Positions 16,642 to 25,934 are shown, counted from the stretch's first letter. The stretch is DNA of 64,000 nucleotides from Sphingobacteriales bacterium UTBCD1 (GCA_002066995.1 MWTC01000016.1:62001-126000); one strand, 5' to 3'. Notes: a model not told the origin generated them from the sequence alone. A program made the numbers and translations.

Positions 16642-18069
16642 ATGATGCGATTTCTGAAACTGGCCTTTTGCCTGTTGATTTTTTCCAGGTCCTTTTCCCA
16701 GGAAAAATGGGATCTGCGCAGGTGCGTGGAATATGCCTTGCAAAATAATATTTCTGTGAAGCAGGCAGATCTTCAGGTACGTTTTGCGGAATTGGATCTG
16801 CAGCAAAGTAAACTTTCCATGTATCCTTTTATGAATCTCGGCGGAAACCTTGGCTATAGTTCGGGCCGCAATCAGGATCCGACAAGTTTCAGCCTTATTA
16901 CCACCGGGTATCTTTCCAACAGTTATTCATTGCAGGCAAATGTCAATCTTTTTAACTGGTTCACTCAGAAAAATACAGTTGCGGCAAAAGACTATACCCT
17001 GCAGGCTACACAGGCAGGAGCGCAAAAAGCCCGTAATGATATTTCTTTGAATGTGGCTGTAGGCTATTTGCAGGTTCTGCTGGCAAAAGAACAAGCTAAT
17101 CTTGCTTCTATACAGGTACAACAAACAACGTCTCAACTGGAAAGCACCCGTAAACAGGTAGATGCAGGCGCACTCCCGGAATTAAATGCAGTGCAGATAG
17201 AATCACAGCTGGCAACAGACAGTTCAAATCTGATTGCTGCCGAAACCTCTGCACGGGAATTATTGCTCCAGCTGAAAGCATTACTGAATCTTGATGCTGC
17301 TGCAGATTTTGATGTTGCTGCTGTGCCGGTAGATCTTGTTCCTGTAGAGAGCCTGGCTGATCTGCAACCCGATGCAGTATATAGTCTCGCATTGGCTAAT
17401 CTGCCGCAGCAAAAAGTAGATGAACTCAACCTGGAATCTGCAATAAAATCTGTGCAGGTGGCACGTGGAAGCATGTACCCGACTTTTTCACTGTTTGGAA
17501 GTCTTGGAACTACTTACAATGATAAAGCAAGTGAAATCAAATCGAAAACACAGATCAATGCCCCGATTGGTACCGTAACGGTTGGCGCAGCAACTTACCA
17601 GGTTTATCCGTTGAATCCTTTTGACTTGTACAATTATGGGGCGATCAGTTATTTCAATCAGCTCAATCATAATTTCAGGCAGTCGGTAGGCCTAAGTGTC
17701 AGCGTGCCCATCCTGAATGGGGGAAGCCTGCGGACAGGCTGGAAGAGGGCTAAGCTCAGTTTAAAACAAGCTGAACTTATAAAAGAGCAGAACAGCAGGA
17801 CATTAAAACAGGATATTTATAAAGCATATAACGATGCATTAGCAGCTTTTGAAAAATATAATGCAAATTCCAAAGCAGTGCAAACAGCCCAGAAAGTATA
17901 TGATTTTGCCAGGAAACGTTATGATCTGAATCTGCTTTCTACTTATGATTTGTTGATCAGCCAGAACAGTTTGCTTTCGGCAAAAACACAATCATTATAT
18001 GCGCATTATGATTATGTGTTTAAAATGAAACTGCTTGAATTCTATAAAGGGCAGGGAATTAAACTTTAA
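16642..18069 (+). CDS. TolC family outer-membrane efflux protein
   Basis: A 475-residue protein with a signal peptide (to ~residue 20, SRSFSQ) followed by two internally repeated OEP domains. Each repeat has long coiled-coil helices rich in Gln/Ala (for example around 105-220 and 380-450) and short beta segments. The start WDLRRCVEYALQNN is the family's usual first helix. It forms the trimeric outer-membrane channel of tripartite efflux or type I secretion. The ATG at 16642 is used instead of the TTG at 16633, which lies inside the -7 box. The periplasmic adaptor gene follows after 14 bp. The inner-membrane pump (RND or MacB type) is missing here. Confidence 0.92.
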   Translation: MMRFLKLAFCLLIFSRSFSQEKWDLRRCVEYALQNNISVKQADLQVRFAELDLQQSKLSMYPFMNLGGNLGYSSGRNQDPTSFSLITTGYLSNSYSLQANVNLFNWFTQKNTVAAKDYTLQATQAGAQKARNDISLNVAVGYLQVLLAKEQANLASIQVQQTTSQLESTRKQVDAGALPELNAVQIESQLATDSSNLIAAETSARELLLQLKALLNLDAAADFDVAAVPVDLVPVESLADLQPDAVYSLALANLPQQKVDELNLESAIKSVQVARGSMYPTFSLFGSLGTTYNDKASEIKSKTQINAPIGTVTVGAATYQVYPLNPFDLYNYGAISYFNQLNHNFRQSVGLSVSVPILNGGSLRTGWKRAKLSLKQAELIKEQNSRTLKQDIYKAYNDALAAFEKYNANSKAVQTAQKVYDFARKRYDLNLLSTYDLLISQNSLLSAKTQSLYAHYDYVFKMKLLEFYKGQGIKL

Positions 18070-18083
18070 AATATTTTAGAAAA

Positions 18084-19442
18084 ATGAACAAAACTGTCAA
18101 ATGGATATTAGTCATTATAGGAATAGTGATTGTACTGCTTATTGCCGGCAAATTTGTTTTCGGAGACAATGAGGGCGGTGGAATAAAAGTAGCCACGGAG
18201 AAAGCAGCAAAACGCACTATTATAGAAACAGTGACAGCCAGCGGAAAAATTTATCCGGAAACTGAAGTAAAGATCACACCCGATATTTCAGGTGAGATCA
18301 CTGAGCTTAATGTACATGAAGGGGATACGGTAAAGAAAGGACAGATATTAGCCCGGATTTATGCAGATATTTATGCTTTGCAGAAAGACATGGCAGCTTC
18401 CAGGGTGAATCAGTCTGAAGCTACCGTAGCAAACAGTGAAGAATCGCTTAATGCATTAAAGGCCAGCCTGGACCAGGCAAAACAAGCTTATGACAGGAAT
18501 AAATCATTGTTCGATCAGAAAGTAATTTCAAAATCTGAAATGGAACAATATGAAACTGCATACCGGACTGCTCTTGCAAATTTTAATGCGGCTAAACAAA
18601 ATATCGTCAGCCTGAAAGCAGGAGTACAATCTGCTCAGACGGATCTTACCTCTGCAGCAAAAAATTTAAGCCGTACCACGCTGACCTCACCAATGGACGG
18701 AGTCATTACATCTTTAAAAGTAAAGAAAGGAGAAAGAGTTGCCGGTAATAGTTTCACTTTAGGAACTGAAATGATGACCGTATCAGATCTGAGCGTTATT
18801 GAAGTCAGGGTGGATGTAGGAGAAAATGATATTGTGAAAGTGAATATAGGTGACTCTGCAGATGTGGAAGTGGATGCATATAATAACAGAAAATTTGCAG
18901 GGATTGTTACAAAAATTTCGAGCAGCGCCAATGCAACTGCTGTGGGTGCGTCCAATGATGTGACCAACTATGAAGTAAGAATACGCCTGATCAGGGATTC
19001 ATATAAAGACCTGATTACAAAAACTTTTCCATTCAGACCAGGTATGAATGCTAGCGCTGATATCAAGACCCGGCAGCATGATAATGTTCTGTCAGTGCCG
19101 ATCACTGCCGTAAATGCAAGAGTGAAGGGAAGTGACAAGAATCTTGCTGATAAAAAGAAGGAAGAAAGCAAGATGAAGGAAAACGATAACAATTTGCAGG
19201 ATGATAATAACTCAACTGATTCTGATGAGCTGGAAGAAGTGGTTTTCGTATTGCAGAAAGATGGTAAGGTGAAGAAGACTGTAGTGACTACAGGTATCCA
19301 GGATCTAAATTACATAGAAATCACCAGCGGGTTGAATCCGGGTGATGAAGTTGTGTCCGGTCCTTATGCGGCTATCAGTAAAACACTGAAAGACGGCTCG
19401 AAAGTTAAGGTGGTTCCGAAAGATAAATTGTTTCAGAATTAA
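18084..19442 (+). CDS. HlyD/MacA family periplasmic adaptor subunit
   Basis: A 452-residue membrane-fusion protein. A single N-terminal helix (residues ~5-25) anchors it in the inner membrane. It is followed by a beta-barrel/lipoyl region (ITELNVHEGDTVKKGQILARI, and GVITSLKVKKGERVAG after the hairpin), a coiled-coil hairpin (~100-200) and a C-terminal beta-barrel domain. A 40-residue Lys/Asp/Asn-rich insert near residues 350-390 is unusual. It links the TolC-like channel encoded 14 bp upstream to an inner-membrane transporter, probably MacB-like, that is not in the window. A terminator follows at 19462-19489. Confidence 0.92.
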   Translation: MNKTVKWILVIIGIVIVLLIAGKFVFGDNEGGGIKVATEKAAKRTIIETVTASGKIYPETEVKITPDISGEITELNVHEGDTVKKGQILARIYADIYALQKDMAASRVNQSEATVANSEESLNALKASLDQAKQAYDRNKSLFDQKVISKSEMEQYETAYRTALANFNAAKQNIVSLKAGVQSAQTDLTSAAKNLSRTTLTSPMDGVITSLKVKKGERVAGNSFTLGTEMMTVSDLSVIEVRVDVGENDIVKVNIGDSADVEVDAYNNRKFAGIVTKISSSANATAVGASNDVTNYEVRIRLIRDSYKDLITKTFPFRPGMNASADIKTRQHDNVLSVPITAVNARVKGSDKNLADKKKEESKMKENDNNLQDDNNSTDSDELEEVVFVLQKDGKVKKTVVTTGIQDLNYIEITSGLNPGDEVVSGPYAAISKTLKDGSKVKVVPKDKLFQN

Positions 19443-19461
19443 AATGATTGTAATTTTTTGA

Positions 19462-19489
19462 AGAGTTCTGCATGCAGGACTCTTTTTTA
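19462..19489 (+). terminator. Rho-independent terminator of the efflux operon
   Basis: AGAGTTCTGC pairs with GCAGGACTCT (one G-T wobble) around a very short loop and is followed by TTTTTT. Confidence 0.85.
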
Positions 19490-19558
19490 TTTTACCGGAT
19501 TAGCTGAAATGTCTTTCTTATCTTTAATTTTTAAAAACCAATTGAAAATATCAGGGCT

Positions 19559-20602
19559 ATGGACCGTCAATTTGGAGTTATCGGGGGTGGCAGTTGGGCT
19601 ACGGCTTTGGTAAAAATCCTTACGGATAAGAAACATATAGTTAATTGGTGGGTTCGTAACCCTGAAATAATAAAAAATCTTCAGCAGCATGGAAACAATC
19701 CTCACTATCTGAGTTCAGTAGATTTTGATACCAGCCTGCTTGCTGTTTCGGCTGATATCAGTGCAGTGATAGATCACTCTGATATTTTAGTCATAGCTGT
19801 TCCTTCTGCTTACGTAGAGCAGAGTATTGGAATGGTACCCACCGGGGATTGGAAAAATAAAAAAATAGTTTCCGCCGTGAAAGGATTGCTTCCGGAAAAA
19901 AATATATTGTTGAATTATTATTTACAGCAAAAATTTGATGTTCCGCTTGAAGATTATTTTGCCGTTCTGGGTCCATGTCATGCAGAAGAGGTAGCATCTG
20001 AAAAACTGTCTTACCTCACATTCTCCGGGATTGATTTAGTCATGGCATCAGAGATTGCAACGCATTTTAATACCGAATATATCAATACGGTCGTTAACCC
20101 GGATATATTAGGTGTTCAATATGCTGCTGTCCTGAAAAATATATATGCCTTAGGTGCCGGGATAGCTCATGGACTTGACTACGGGGATAATTTTTTAAGC
20201 GTATTTATCGCCAACGCAGCAGATGAAATGGCAGGCTTTTTAAAAAAATTTGGTGTAAATCACATCGTAGTTGGCGAACACGAAGGCGAAGACCCGCATA
20301 CACACAGGAAAACTCCAAACTATGCCGCATCCGTCTATCTGGGTGATCTGCTTGTAACCTGTTATTCGCTGTTCAGCCGTAACCGGACTTTTGGAAGTAT
20401 GATCGGGAAAGGTTATTCTGTAAAGGCGGCACAACTGGAATTGAATATGGTGGCAGAAGGTTATAATGCTTCAAAGTGTATTTATAATATAAATCAGTCT
20501 GTTAAAGCTTCGATTCCCATCGCTGAAACCGTTTACCGGATACTTTGGGAAAATGTTAATGCGGCAACAGGCTTTAAACGCATAGAACAGGGATTGGTCT
20601 GA
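19559..20602 (+). CDS. gpsA: NAD(P)H-dependent glycerol-3-phosphate dehydrogenase
   Basis: A 347-residue enzyme that reduces dihydroxyacetone phosphate to sn-glycerol 3-phosphate, the backbone for phospholipids. The N-terminal Rossmann fold has GVIGGGSWATALVKIL (GxGxxA). It is followed by ILVIAVPSAYV, AVKGLLPEKN, and the signature VLGPCHAEEVA, where many homologues have GPSHAEEV. The catalytic Lys is in QYAAVLKNIYALGAGIAHGLDYGDN. Length fits the family. It is a single-gene unit between the efflux terminator and two tiny genes. The Ser to Cys change in the GPS/CHAEE motif is common in Bacteroidota homologues as far as I recall. Confidence 0.95.
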   Translation: MDRQFGVIGGGSWATALVKILTDKKHIVNWWVRNPEIIKNLQQHGNNPHYLSSVDFDTSLLAVSADISAVIDHSDILVIAVPSAYVEQSIGMVPTGDWKNKKIVSAVKGLLPEKNILLNYYLQQKFDVPLEDYFAVLGPCHAEEVASEKLSYLTFSGIDLVMASEIATHFNTEYINTVVNPDILGVQYAAVLKNIYALGAGIAHGLDYGDNFLSVFIANAADEMAGFLKKFGVNHIVVGEHEGEDPHTHRKTPNYAASVYLGDLLVTCYSLFSRNRTFGSMIGKGYSVKAAQLELNMVAEGYNASKCIYNINQSVKASIPIAETVYRILWENVNAATGFKRIEQGLV

Positions 20603-20659
20603 ACACTAAAGATTGGTTGGTAAAAATAAGTAAGTAAAGATCAAAAAATTTTAAGTTCT

Positions 20660-20770
20660 ATGCCTGTTTCATTCAACGGATTCGGACCCTTGGCCATTTT
20701 AATCATGGTGCTTTCCTTAATAGCTTCACAAGCATATAAAAAATACCGCAACAAGCAACGGAATTTCTAA
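20660..20770 (+). CDS. 36-residue single-helix membrane protein
   Basis: A short ORF (ATG 20660, TAA 20768-20770) encoding MPVSFNGFGPLAILIMVLSL followed by IASQAYKKYRNKQRNF. Residues ~8-24 form one hydrophobic helix and the C-terminus is strongly basic, a classic small single-pass inner-membrane protein with the basic tail in the cytoplasm. It lies 57 bp after gpsA and 32 bp before another small membrane-protein gene. I cannot confirm conservation, but the composition is far from random and no other frame explains the region. Confidence 0.5.
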   Translation: MPVSFNGFGPLAILIMVLSLIASQAYKKYRNKQRNF

Positions 20771-20788
20771 ATGGCTTATTTTTAGGGA

Positions 20789-20796
20789 TAAATTTG
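20789..20796 (+). promoter_or_regulatory. -7 promoter box of the 69-residue membrane protein gene
   Basis: TAAATTTG (TAnnTTTG), 6 nt before the ATG at 20803; another leaderless-type arrangement. Confidence 0.55.
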
Positions 20797-20802
20797 AAAT
20801 CC

Positions 20803-21012
20803 ATGGTAAAGTTTTTCCAGGTTCTTTTTCTTATTGCATCCATAGTGCTGATTGTTCTGAATGTCATTCGTTATAACAAATACAGAGACAGCAAGCGAAT
20901 TCCCAATGCTGTTCCCCATCCCATCAAGTGGTTTGATTTTATCCTCACCACCCTGGTAGCATTAGGCTGTGCGCTGAATATTATCATTACCTGGATCGGT
21001 AGCGGAAAGTGA
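20803..21012 (+). CDS. Small two-helix membrane protein, function unknown
   Basis: A 69-residue protein with two hydrophobic helices (~4-21 and ~44-64) joined by a basic loop NKYRDSKRIPNAVPHP. The start is set to the ATG at 20803; the alternative TTG at 20794 lies within the -7 box. It converges with hemW, with only 2 bp between the stop codons. I do not recognise the family. The tandem with the 36-residue ORF suggests a pair of small membrane proteins. Confidence 0.65.
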   Translation: MVKFFQVLFLIASIVLIVLNVIRYNKYRDSKRIPNAVPHPIKWFDFILTTLVALGCALNIIITWIGSGK

Positions 21013-21014
21013 TC

Positions 21015-22124
21015 TTAGAAAAACAAATCTGCCGCTATTCCATCAGCCAGAAACTTTCCTTCCCTTGTTAATTTTAAGCGGTTATTTTCCAGTTCCATTA
21101 AGCTGCCGTCAATATATTTTTTACTTGCTGCCTGCAGTTTGCCGATGGCATCCTTATCCAGCTTCTGCAGATCCAGTCCTTCCATTGTCCGCAGGGATAA
21201 CATGATATATTCATTCAGTTTTTGAGTAGAGGTGAGTTCTTCTATTTCAAAGGGAATTATACCACGGCTGATCGAGTCTATATAAACGGAGTTGTTTGAA
21301 ATATCCCACTGCCTGGAACAGCCATTGAAAGAATGAGCTGAGGGACCCAGGCCAAGGTATTTTTTCCCTTGCCAGTAAGAAGAATTATGCATGCTGCGAA
21401 AACCCGGCCTGGCAAAATTGGAAATTTCATAATGCTCATATCCTGCTTTGCCGAGCCATTCCATCAACAAAAAAAATTGTTCCGCTTGCTTGCCGGGATT
21501 TATTTTTTCTTTTTTATGCTGACGGATCATTTTGTAAAGGGGTGTTTTTTCTTCTACGGTCAGGGCATAGCAGGAGAGATGAGGAACGCATAAACCGATG
21601 GATCTTTCAACATTCTGTTTCCATTTTTCATTTGTCAGCGTTGGCACTCCGTAAATGAGATCAATTGTTAAATTCTTAAAACAGGAGATCGCTGATCGTA
21701 AACAATCAATAGCCTGTCTGGCATTATGCGCCCGGTTCATCCATTTCAGATCTTCGTCAAAAAAACTTTGGATCCCGATGCTAAGCCTGTTAATGCCTGT
21801 TTCTTTCCATCCTGATAATTTTTTATCAGTAATATCATCTGGATTTGCCTCCAGTGTGATCTCTGCACCGGGTGAAACCGTGTAAAGTGAATTAATCTGA
21901 AGAATTATCTTTTTAATTAATTCCGGCTCTAAAAGGCTTGGTGTTCCTCCGCCAAAGTAGATTGATTCTACGGGTTCGCCGTCTAAATAATTTTTTTGCA
22001 GCTCTGTTTCTTTCAATAAAGCAGTTACCAATTCGTTTTTATATCTCTGGGAGGTGCTGAAATGAAAATTGCAGTAATGGCAGGCCTGCCTGCAGAATGG
22101 TATGTGTAAGTAAATTCCTGCCAT
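21015..22124 (-). CDS. hemW: HemW-type radical SAM protein (haem chaperone)
   Basis: A 369-residue radical SAM protein. The iron-sulfur motif is CRQACHYCNF (CX3CX2CXF, residues ~10-19). The CXF ending, instead of CXC, marks HemW over true coproporphyrinogen oxidase HemN. Other family parts: SIYFGGGTPSLL, EITLEANPDD, INRLSIGIQSF and DLIYGVPTLT. The C-terminal HemN_C-like domain ends the protein. Known HemW proteins bind haem and deliver it to respiratory enzymes; older annotation calls them oxygen-independent coproporphyrinogen III oxidases. It is a single-gene unit, divergent from the BamA-like gene. Confidence 0.9.
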   Translation of the reverse strand: MAGIYLHIPFCRQACHYCNFHFSTSQRYKNELVTALLKETELQKNYLDGEPVESIYFGGGTPSLLEPELIKKIILQINSLYTVSPGAEITLEANPDDITDKKLSGWKETGINRLSIGIQSFFDEDLKWMNRAHNARQAIDCLRSAISCFKNLTIDLIYGVPTLTNEKWKQNVERSIGLCVPHLSCYALTVEEKTPLYKMIRQHKKEKINPGKQAEQFFLLMEWLGKAGYEHYEISNFARPGFRSMHNSSYWQGKKYLGLGPSAHSFNGCSRQWDISNNSVYIDSISRGIIPFEIEELTSTQKLNEYIMLSLRTMEGLDLQKLDKDAIGKLQAASKKYIDGSLMELENNRLKLTREGKFLADGIAADLFF

Positions 22125-22260
22125 TAATTGAATTGATTATATTCGGCTTTCATCGGATATACACAGTGACTGGAAAAGTGTGACATGAATATGAAATCCG
22201 GGAACCCGATTTATTATTTAATAAATAATTTTAATCCCTGATTATCCTGATAAAAGCCGG

Positions 22261-24057
22261 ATGATAAAATTAAGACTGCAAATATCGGCTCTTGTTTTCT
22301 ATTTATTTTGCCTTGATGCTTCCGGGCAGAATAATTATAATCTGTTTATAAAGGGCGTGGATAAGGATTCTGCATTCCTGGTGTCAAATTTTACTTTGTC
22401 CACTTCCTTCAGTTCAAGAATTGAATGTGCGGAATACATTAATAAATTGCCGGCTTACCTGCATACAAACGGGTATGTAACAGCTTCTCTTGACAGTATT
22501 GAATATGATAGTGCTTTTGCACGGGTAGTTATTTTTCTTGGAACTTCCTATCGCTGGGTCTTGCTTGATACAAGAAATGTTGACCCGCCCCTTCTTGAGG
22601 TTGCAGGATGGAAAGAAAGATCTTTTGAAGACAAACCAGCGGATTTTACCCGGGTTCAATTGATGGAAAAGAGGATACTGGATTACCTGGAAAACAATGG
22701 CCATCCGTTTGCAAGGGTGTCATTGGACAGCATACATATAGATGAAGATAAGGTTTCTGCATCGCTGATTGTTGAAAAAGGCCCTCCATATAAAATAGAC
22801 AGCATCCGGGTCTTTGGTGATGCAAAAGTTTCAGGAAATTATCTGCAGCGATATCTGAATATCCCGAATGGAAGTCCTTACAGCAAAGAAAAACTGACAA
22901 ATATTAATAAAAAACTTCGTGACCTTTCTTACCTGGAACAAGAACGCCCGTTTGATATTTCTATGTTGCCCACGGGATCAACCGTCAATCTTTATCTTAA
23001 ACAGAAAAAGAGCAGCCAGGTATATGCCATAATCGGTTTCCAACCTAATAGCGTTGCTACCGGAAGTAAAAAACTTTTAATAACAGGAGAAGGTAATCTA
23101 AATTTAAAAAATGCATTGGGAGTCGGAGAAACTATTGGATTGAATTTCCAGGCACTGCAGGTAAAGTCCCAGCGGCTGAACGTTTTATATCAGCATCCGT
23201 TTATTTTTAATTCTCCTTTTGGGCTGGATTTTAACTTCGATATGTTCCGCAAAGACAGCAGCTTTCTCAATGTAAACCTGCAGTTAGGGGCACAATACGT
23301 TCTGTCCTCCACGCAGACAGGGAAAATTTTTGTACAACGATTTCAAACGATAGTTAATGGGATTGACAAGGCATTTATTTTGCAAAACTACCGGCTTCCT
23401 GATGCAGCAGACGTAAATACTCTGAATACCGGGATCGATTACGAATTTAATAATACCAATTACCGGCTTAATCCGAAAAAAGGGAACAATTTCATTATTG
23501 TAACTTCAATAGGCACCAAAAGAATTAAAGAAAACAATGATATTCTGAGTTTGAAGGATCCCAATAATCCTTCTTTTAATTTCGGGTCCCTGTATGATAC
23601 AATTAGGTTGAAAACCTACCAGCTTAGGGTAAAAATTACGGCAGAAAAATATTTGCCGGTGGGAAAACAAAGTACATTTAAAACAGCGTTCAATGCAGGT
23701 TTTCTGCAAAGTGGTAATATATTCAGGAACGAATTATTTCAGATTGGCGGGTATAAGCTATTGAGAGGCTTTGACGAAGAGAGCCAGTACCTGTCACAAT
23801 ATACCATTGCTACAATCGAGTACCACTACCTGATCGGCATGAATTCTTATTTCTATGTTTTGACAGATGGCGGATGGGGTAAAAACAACAGCCAGAACAT
23901 GAATATTCATTATTCTTATTTCGATACCGGGCTGGGCCTTGCTTTTGAAACCAAAGCAGGTATCTTCAACCTGGCCTGGGCAGTAGGGAAGCGTAATGAT
24001 ACGCAGTTGAATCTGCGGCAATCAAAAATTCATTTTGGATTTGTGAATTATTTTTAA
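22261..24057 (+). CDS. BamA/TamA-like outer-membrane protein with POTRA domains
   Basis: A 598-residue protein: signal peptide (1-22, ending DASGQ), a periplasmic part of ~220 residues with POTRA-like folds (IDSIRVFGDAKVSGNYLQRYLNI is a typical POTRA start), and a C-terminal 16-stranded-barrel-like region from ~270. The barrel contains GYKLLRGFDEESQYLSQY, which matches the conserved RGF/Y motif of the Omp85 superfamily loop L6, and it ends in an aromatic residue (VNYF). It is shorter than BamA (usually more than 750 residues), so a TamA-like or patatin-less Omp85 role in OM assembly or secretion is more likely. It is divergent from hemW. Confidence 0.82.
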   Translation: MIKLRLQISALVFYLFCLDASGQNNYNLFIKGVDKDSAFLVSNFTLSTSFSSRIECAEYINKLPAYLHTNGYVTASLDSIEYDSAFARVVIFLGTSYRWVLLDTRNVDPPLLEVAGWKERSFEDKPADFTRVQLMEKRILDYLENNGHPFARVSLDSIHIDEDKVSASLIVEKGPPYKIDSIRVFGDAKVSGNYLQRYLNIPNGSPYSKEKLTNINKKLRDLSYLEQERPFDISMLPTGSTVNLYLKQKKSSQVYAIIGFQPNSVATGSKKLLITGEGNLNLKNALGVGETIGLNFQALQVKSQRLNVLYQHPFIFNSPFGLDFNFDMFRKDSSFLNVNLQLGAQYVLSSTQTGKIFVQRFQTIVNGIDKAFILQNYRLPDAADVNTLNTGIDYEFNNTNYRLNPKKGNNFIIVTSIGTKRIKENNDILSLKDPNNPSFNFGSLYDTIRLKTYQLRVKITAEKYLPVGKQSTFKTAFNAGFLQSGNIFRNELFQIGGYKLLRGFDEESQYLSQYTIATIEYHYLIGMNSYFYVLTDGGWGKNNSQNMNIHYSYFDTGLGLAFETKAGIFNLAWAVGKRNDTQLNLRQSKIHFGFVNYF

Positions 24058-24075
24058 ACCGTCATCCGGTTAGAA

Positions 24076-24083
24076 TATTTTTG
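24076..24083 (+). promoter_or_regulatory. -7 promoter box of the DUF4271 gene
   Basis: TATTTTTG (TAnnTTTG), 17 bp upstream of the TTG start codon at 24101. Confidence 0.55.
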
Positions 24084-24100
24084 CACAATAAATCTTTTTC

Positions 24101-25078
24101 TTGAACCATTTTTTATTCTGCTTTATTGTCTCATTATTGTTTTCAGGATCTCTGTTTGCTCAATCCGGGCAGGATTCGGGTTTTAGTGCAAGGGACACCT
24201 TAAGCCGGCACAGTGACAACAATGCAGTTAAGCAAACATCTGCTTCCCTGGATTTTCAGGTTGATTCATTTTCTAAAAAGCCTGAAAAAACAGAGGCCTG
24301 GCAGGTAGATATCGGGGAAAATTTTTTTACCAGCGGCCTTAATAAGGAACTGCTGGAAAGACATCCTTATTTTGGATTTACTGCCCCTGCTGTTACAGTC
24401 ACCACAGATAAAAAGGAACTTACGGGCAAAGAGATCATGTTTTACACATTGATCGGTTTTTTACTTGCCTTTGCCTTACTGAAAAGAATTTTTCCAAAAT
24501 ATCTTTCTGACCTATTCAGGCTTTTCTTCCGTACCACATTAAAACAACGGCAGATCCGTGAACAACTGATACAATCACTATTGCCTTCCTTTTTGTTTAA
24601 TTCTCTTTTCGTTCTATCATCAGCTCTGTATGTGGATCTTCTGCTGCAGCACTATAACCTCAATAAGGTTGGCGATTTTTGGGAAATGTTTTTGTATTGC
24701 GGGTTAGCAATTGCAGCAATTTATTTAGTAAAATTTTTGGGGATAAAACTTTCCGGTTGGATATTCAGCGCCGAAGAAGCCACGAATTCCTATCTTTTTA
24801 TTGTTTTTGTCGTAAACAAAATGATTGGTATTTTTTTACTTCCTTTCCTGGTATTGCTGGCGTTTACCCAGGGAGACGTTTACCAGGTATCACTTACAAT
24901 TTCTTGGTGCGGAATTGCCGCCCTATTTCTTTATCGTATGGTTTTGTCATACAGCGCTGTTCGTAATCAAGTCAAAGTCAACCCTTTTCATTTTCTTTTG
25001 TACTTCTGTGCTTTTGAATTGGCGCCATTATTACTGATCTACAAGGTTTTGCTATACTTTTTCAGCAGAACTGCTTAA
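24101..25078 (+). CDS. DUF4271 multi-pass membrane protein (TTG start)
   Basis: A 325-residue protein with a signal-peptide-like N-terminus (FLFCFIVSLLFSGSLFAQ), a low-complexity periplasmic stretch (~20-105) and about six to seven membrane helices to the end. This is the layout of DUF4271, a Bacteroidota-restricted family found next to uroporphyrinogen-III synthase, as here. The frame is closed upstream by TAA at 24089-24091 and the first ATG is deep inside, so TTG at 24101 is the only start that keeps the signal sequence. Function is unknown; the link with hemD suggests a haem-related or envelope role. Confidence 0.8.
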   Translation: MNHFLFCFIVSLLFSGSLFAQSGQDSGFSARDTLSRHSDNNAVKQTSASLDFQVDSFSKKPEKTEAWQVDIGENFFTSGLNKELLERHPYFGFTAPAVTVTTDKKELTGKEIMFYTLIGFLLAFALLKRIFPKYLSDLFRLFFRTTLKQRQIREQLIQSLLPSFLFNSLFVLSSALYVDLLLQHYNLNKVGDFWEMFLYCGLAIAAIYLVKFLGIKLSGWIFSAEEATNSYLFIVFVVNKMIGIFLLPFLVLLAFTQGDVYQVSLTISWCGIAALFLYRMVLSYSAVRNQVKVNPFHFLLYFCAFELAPLLLIYKVLLYFFSRTA

Positions 25079-25083
25079 CTTTG
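25076..25083 (+). promoter_or_regulatory. -7 promoter box of the hemD-like gene
   Basis: TAACTTTG (TAnnTTTG) overlapping the DUF4271 stop codon; the predicted leader before the ATG at 25130 is about 40 nt. Confidence 0.5.
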
Positions 25084-25129
25084 CGTCCAAGTTTAGGTAA
25101 TCTGATTTATAGTAAAAGAAAGGGTTTAT

Positions 25130-25909
25130 ATGGCTGATATACAGGTTAAAATAATTCAGAAAATTCTCATTACCCAACCGAAGCCCGAAAACGACAAGTC
25201 ACCGTATTTTGAGCTTTCACGGAAATATAACGTGAAGCTCGATTTTCATCCTTTTATCAAACTGGATGCTATCTCCGGCAAAGAGTTCAGAAAACAGAAG
25301 GTTGAAATTCAGAATTATTCCGCAGTAATCTTTACCAGTCGAAATGCGATTGATCACTTTTTCAGGATATGTGAAGAATTAAAGATCAGTGTTTCTCAGG
25401 ATACCAAATATTTCTGTATCACTGAAGCAGTAGCATTGTACCTTCAGAAATTCATCCTGTACCGGAAACGTAAAGTATTCTATGGAAATGATGGGACTAA
25501 TAAAAGTATGTTTGATGTGATCAACAAACATAAGGGGAATGAAAAATTTCTTTATGTCTGTTCGGAAGATCAGCAGGATAATGAAATTTGTAACTGGTTA
25601 AAAACAAATAACTGTGAATTCACACTTGCTTTCATGTACCGAACACAGAGTAATGATGTGAAAGAAATATTGTCGAAGAATGAGTATGATGTTATTTGCT
25701 TTTTTACGCCAAGCGGAGTGAAGAGTTTGTTTGATAGTATTCCAAAATACAAGCAAAATGGAACTATCCTGGGCGCTTTTGGCAATAATACGTCGAAAGC
25801 CCTTGAAGAAGCAGGGCTAAAACTGGAAATAAAAGCGCCTCAGCCGCACATGCCAAGTATGGTATCGGCGTTAGAAAAATTTTTAGCAGCTTACCTGAAG
25901 AAAAAATAG
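25130..25909 (+). CDS. hemD: Uroporphyrinogen-III synthase family protein
   Basis: A 259-residue protein with the two-lobed HemD fold: first half IQKILITQPKPEN...SAVIFTSRNAIDHFF, second half KFLYVCSEDQQDNEI...VICFFTPSGVKSLF and the end TSKALEEAGL. HemD closes hydroxymethylbilane with D-ring inversion to give uroporphyrinogen III, the last common step to haem and B12. Family members have few invariant residues, so the match relies on the repeated TS/SxxA-hxxh pattern. It follows DUF4271 by 51 bp with its own -7 box. A strong terminator follows at 25935-25963. The other early haem genes are not in the window. Confidence 0.8.
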   Translation: MADIQVKIIQKILITQPKPENDKSPYFELSRKYNVKLDFHPFIKLDAISGKEFRKQKVEIQNYSAVIFTSRNAIDHFFRICEELKISVSQDTKYFCITEAVALYLQKFILYRKRKVFYGNDGTNKSMFDVINKHKGNEKFLYVCSEDQQDNEICNWLKTNNCEFTLAFMYRTQSNDVKEILSKNEYDVICFFTPSGVKSLFDSIPKYKQNGTILGAFGNNTSKALEEAGLKLEIKAPQPHMPSMVSALEKFLAAYLKKK

Positions 25910-25934
25910 TTGATTTAACGAACTTGTTTGGAAA

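Noticed and set aside
17108-17474. Minus-strand ORFs opposite the TolC-like gene
   Set aside because: Frames created by the Gln/Ala-rich coiled-coil coding sequence.
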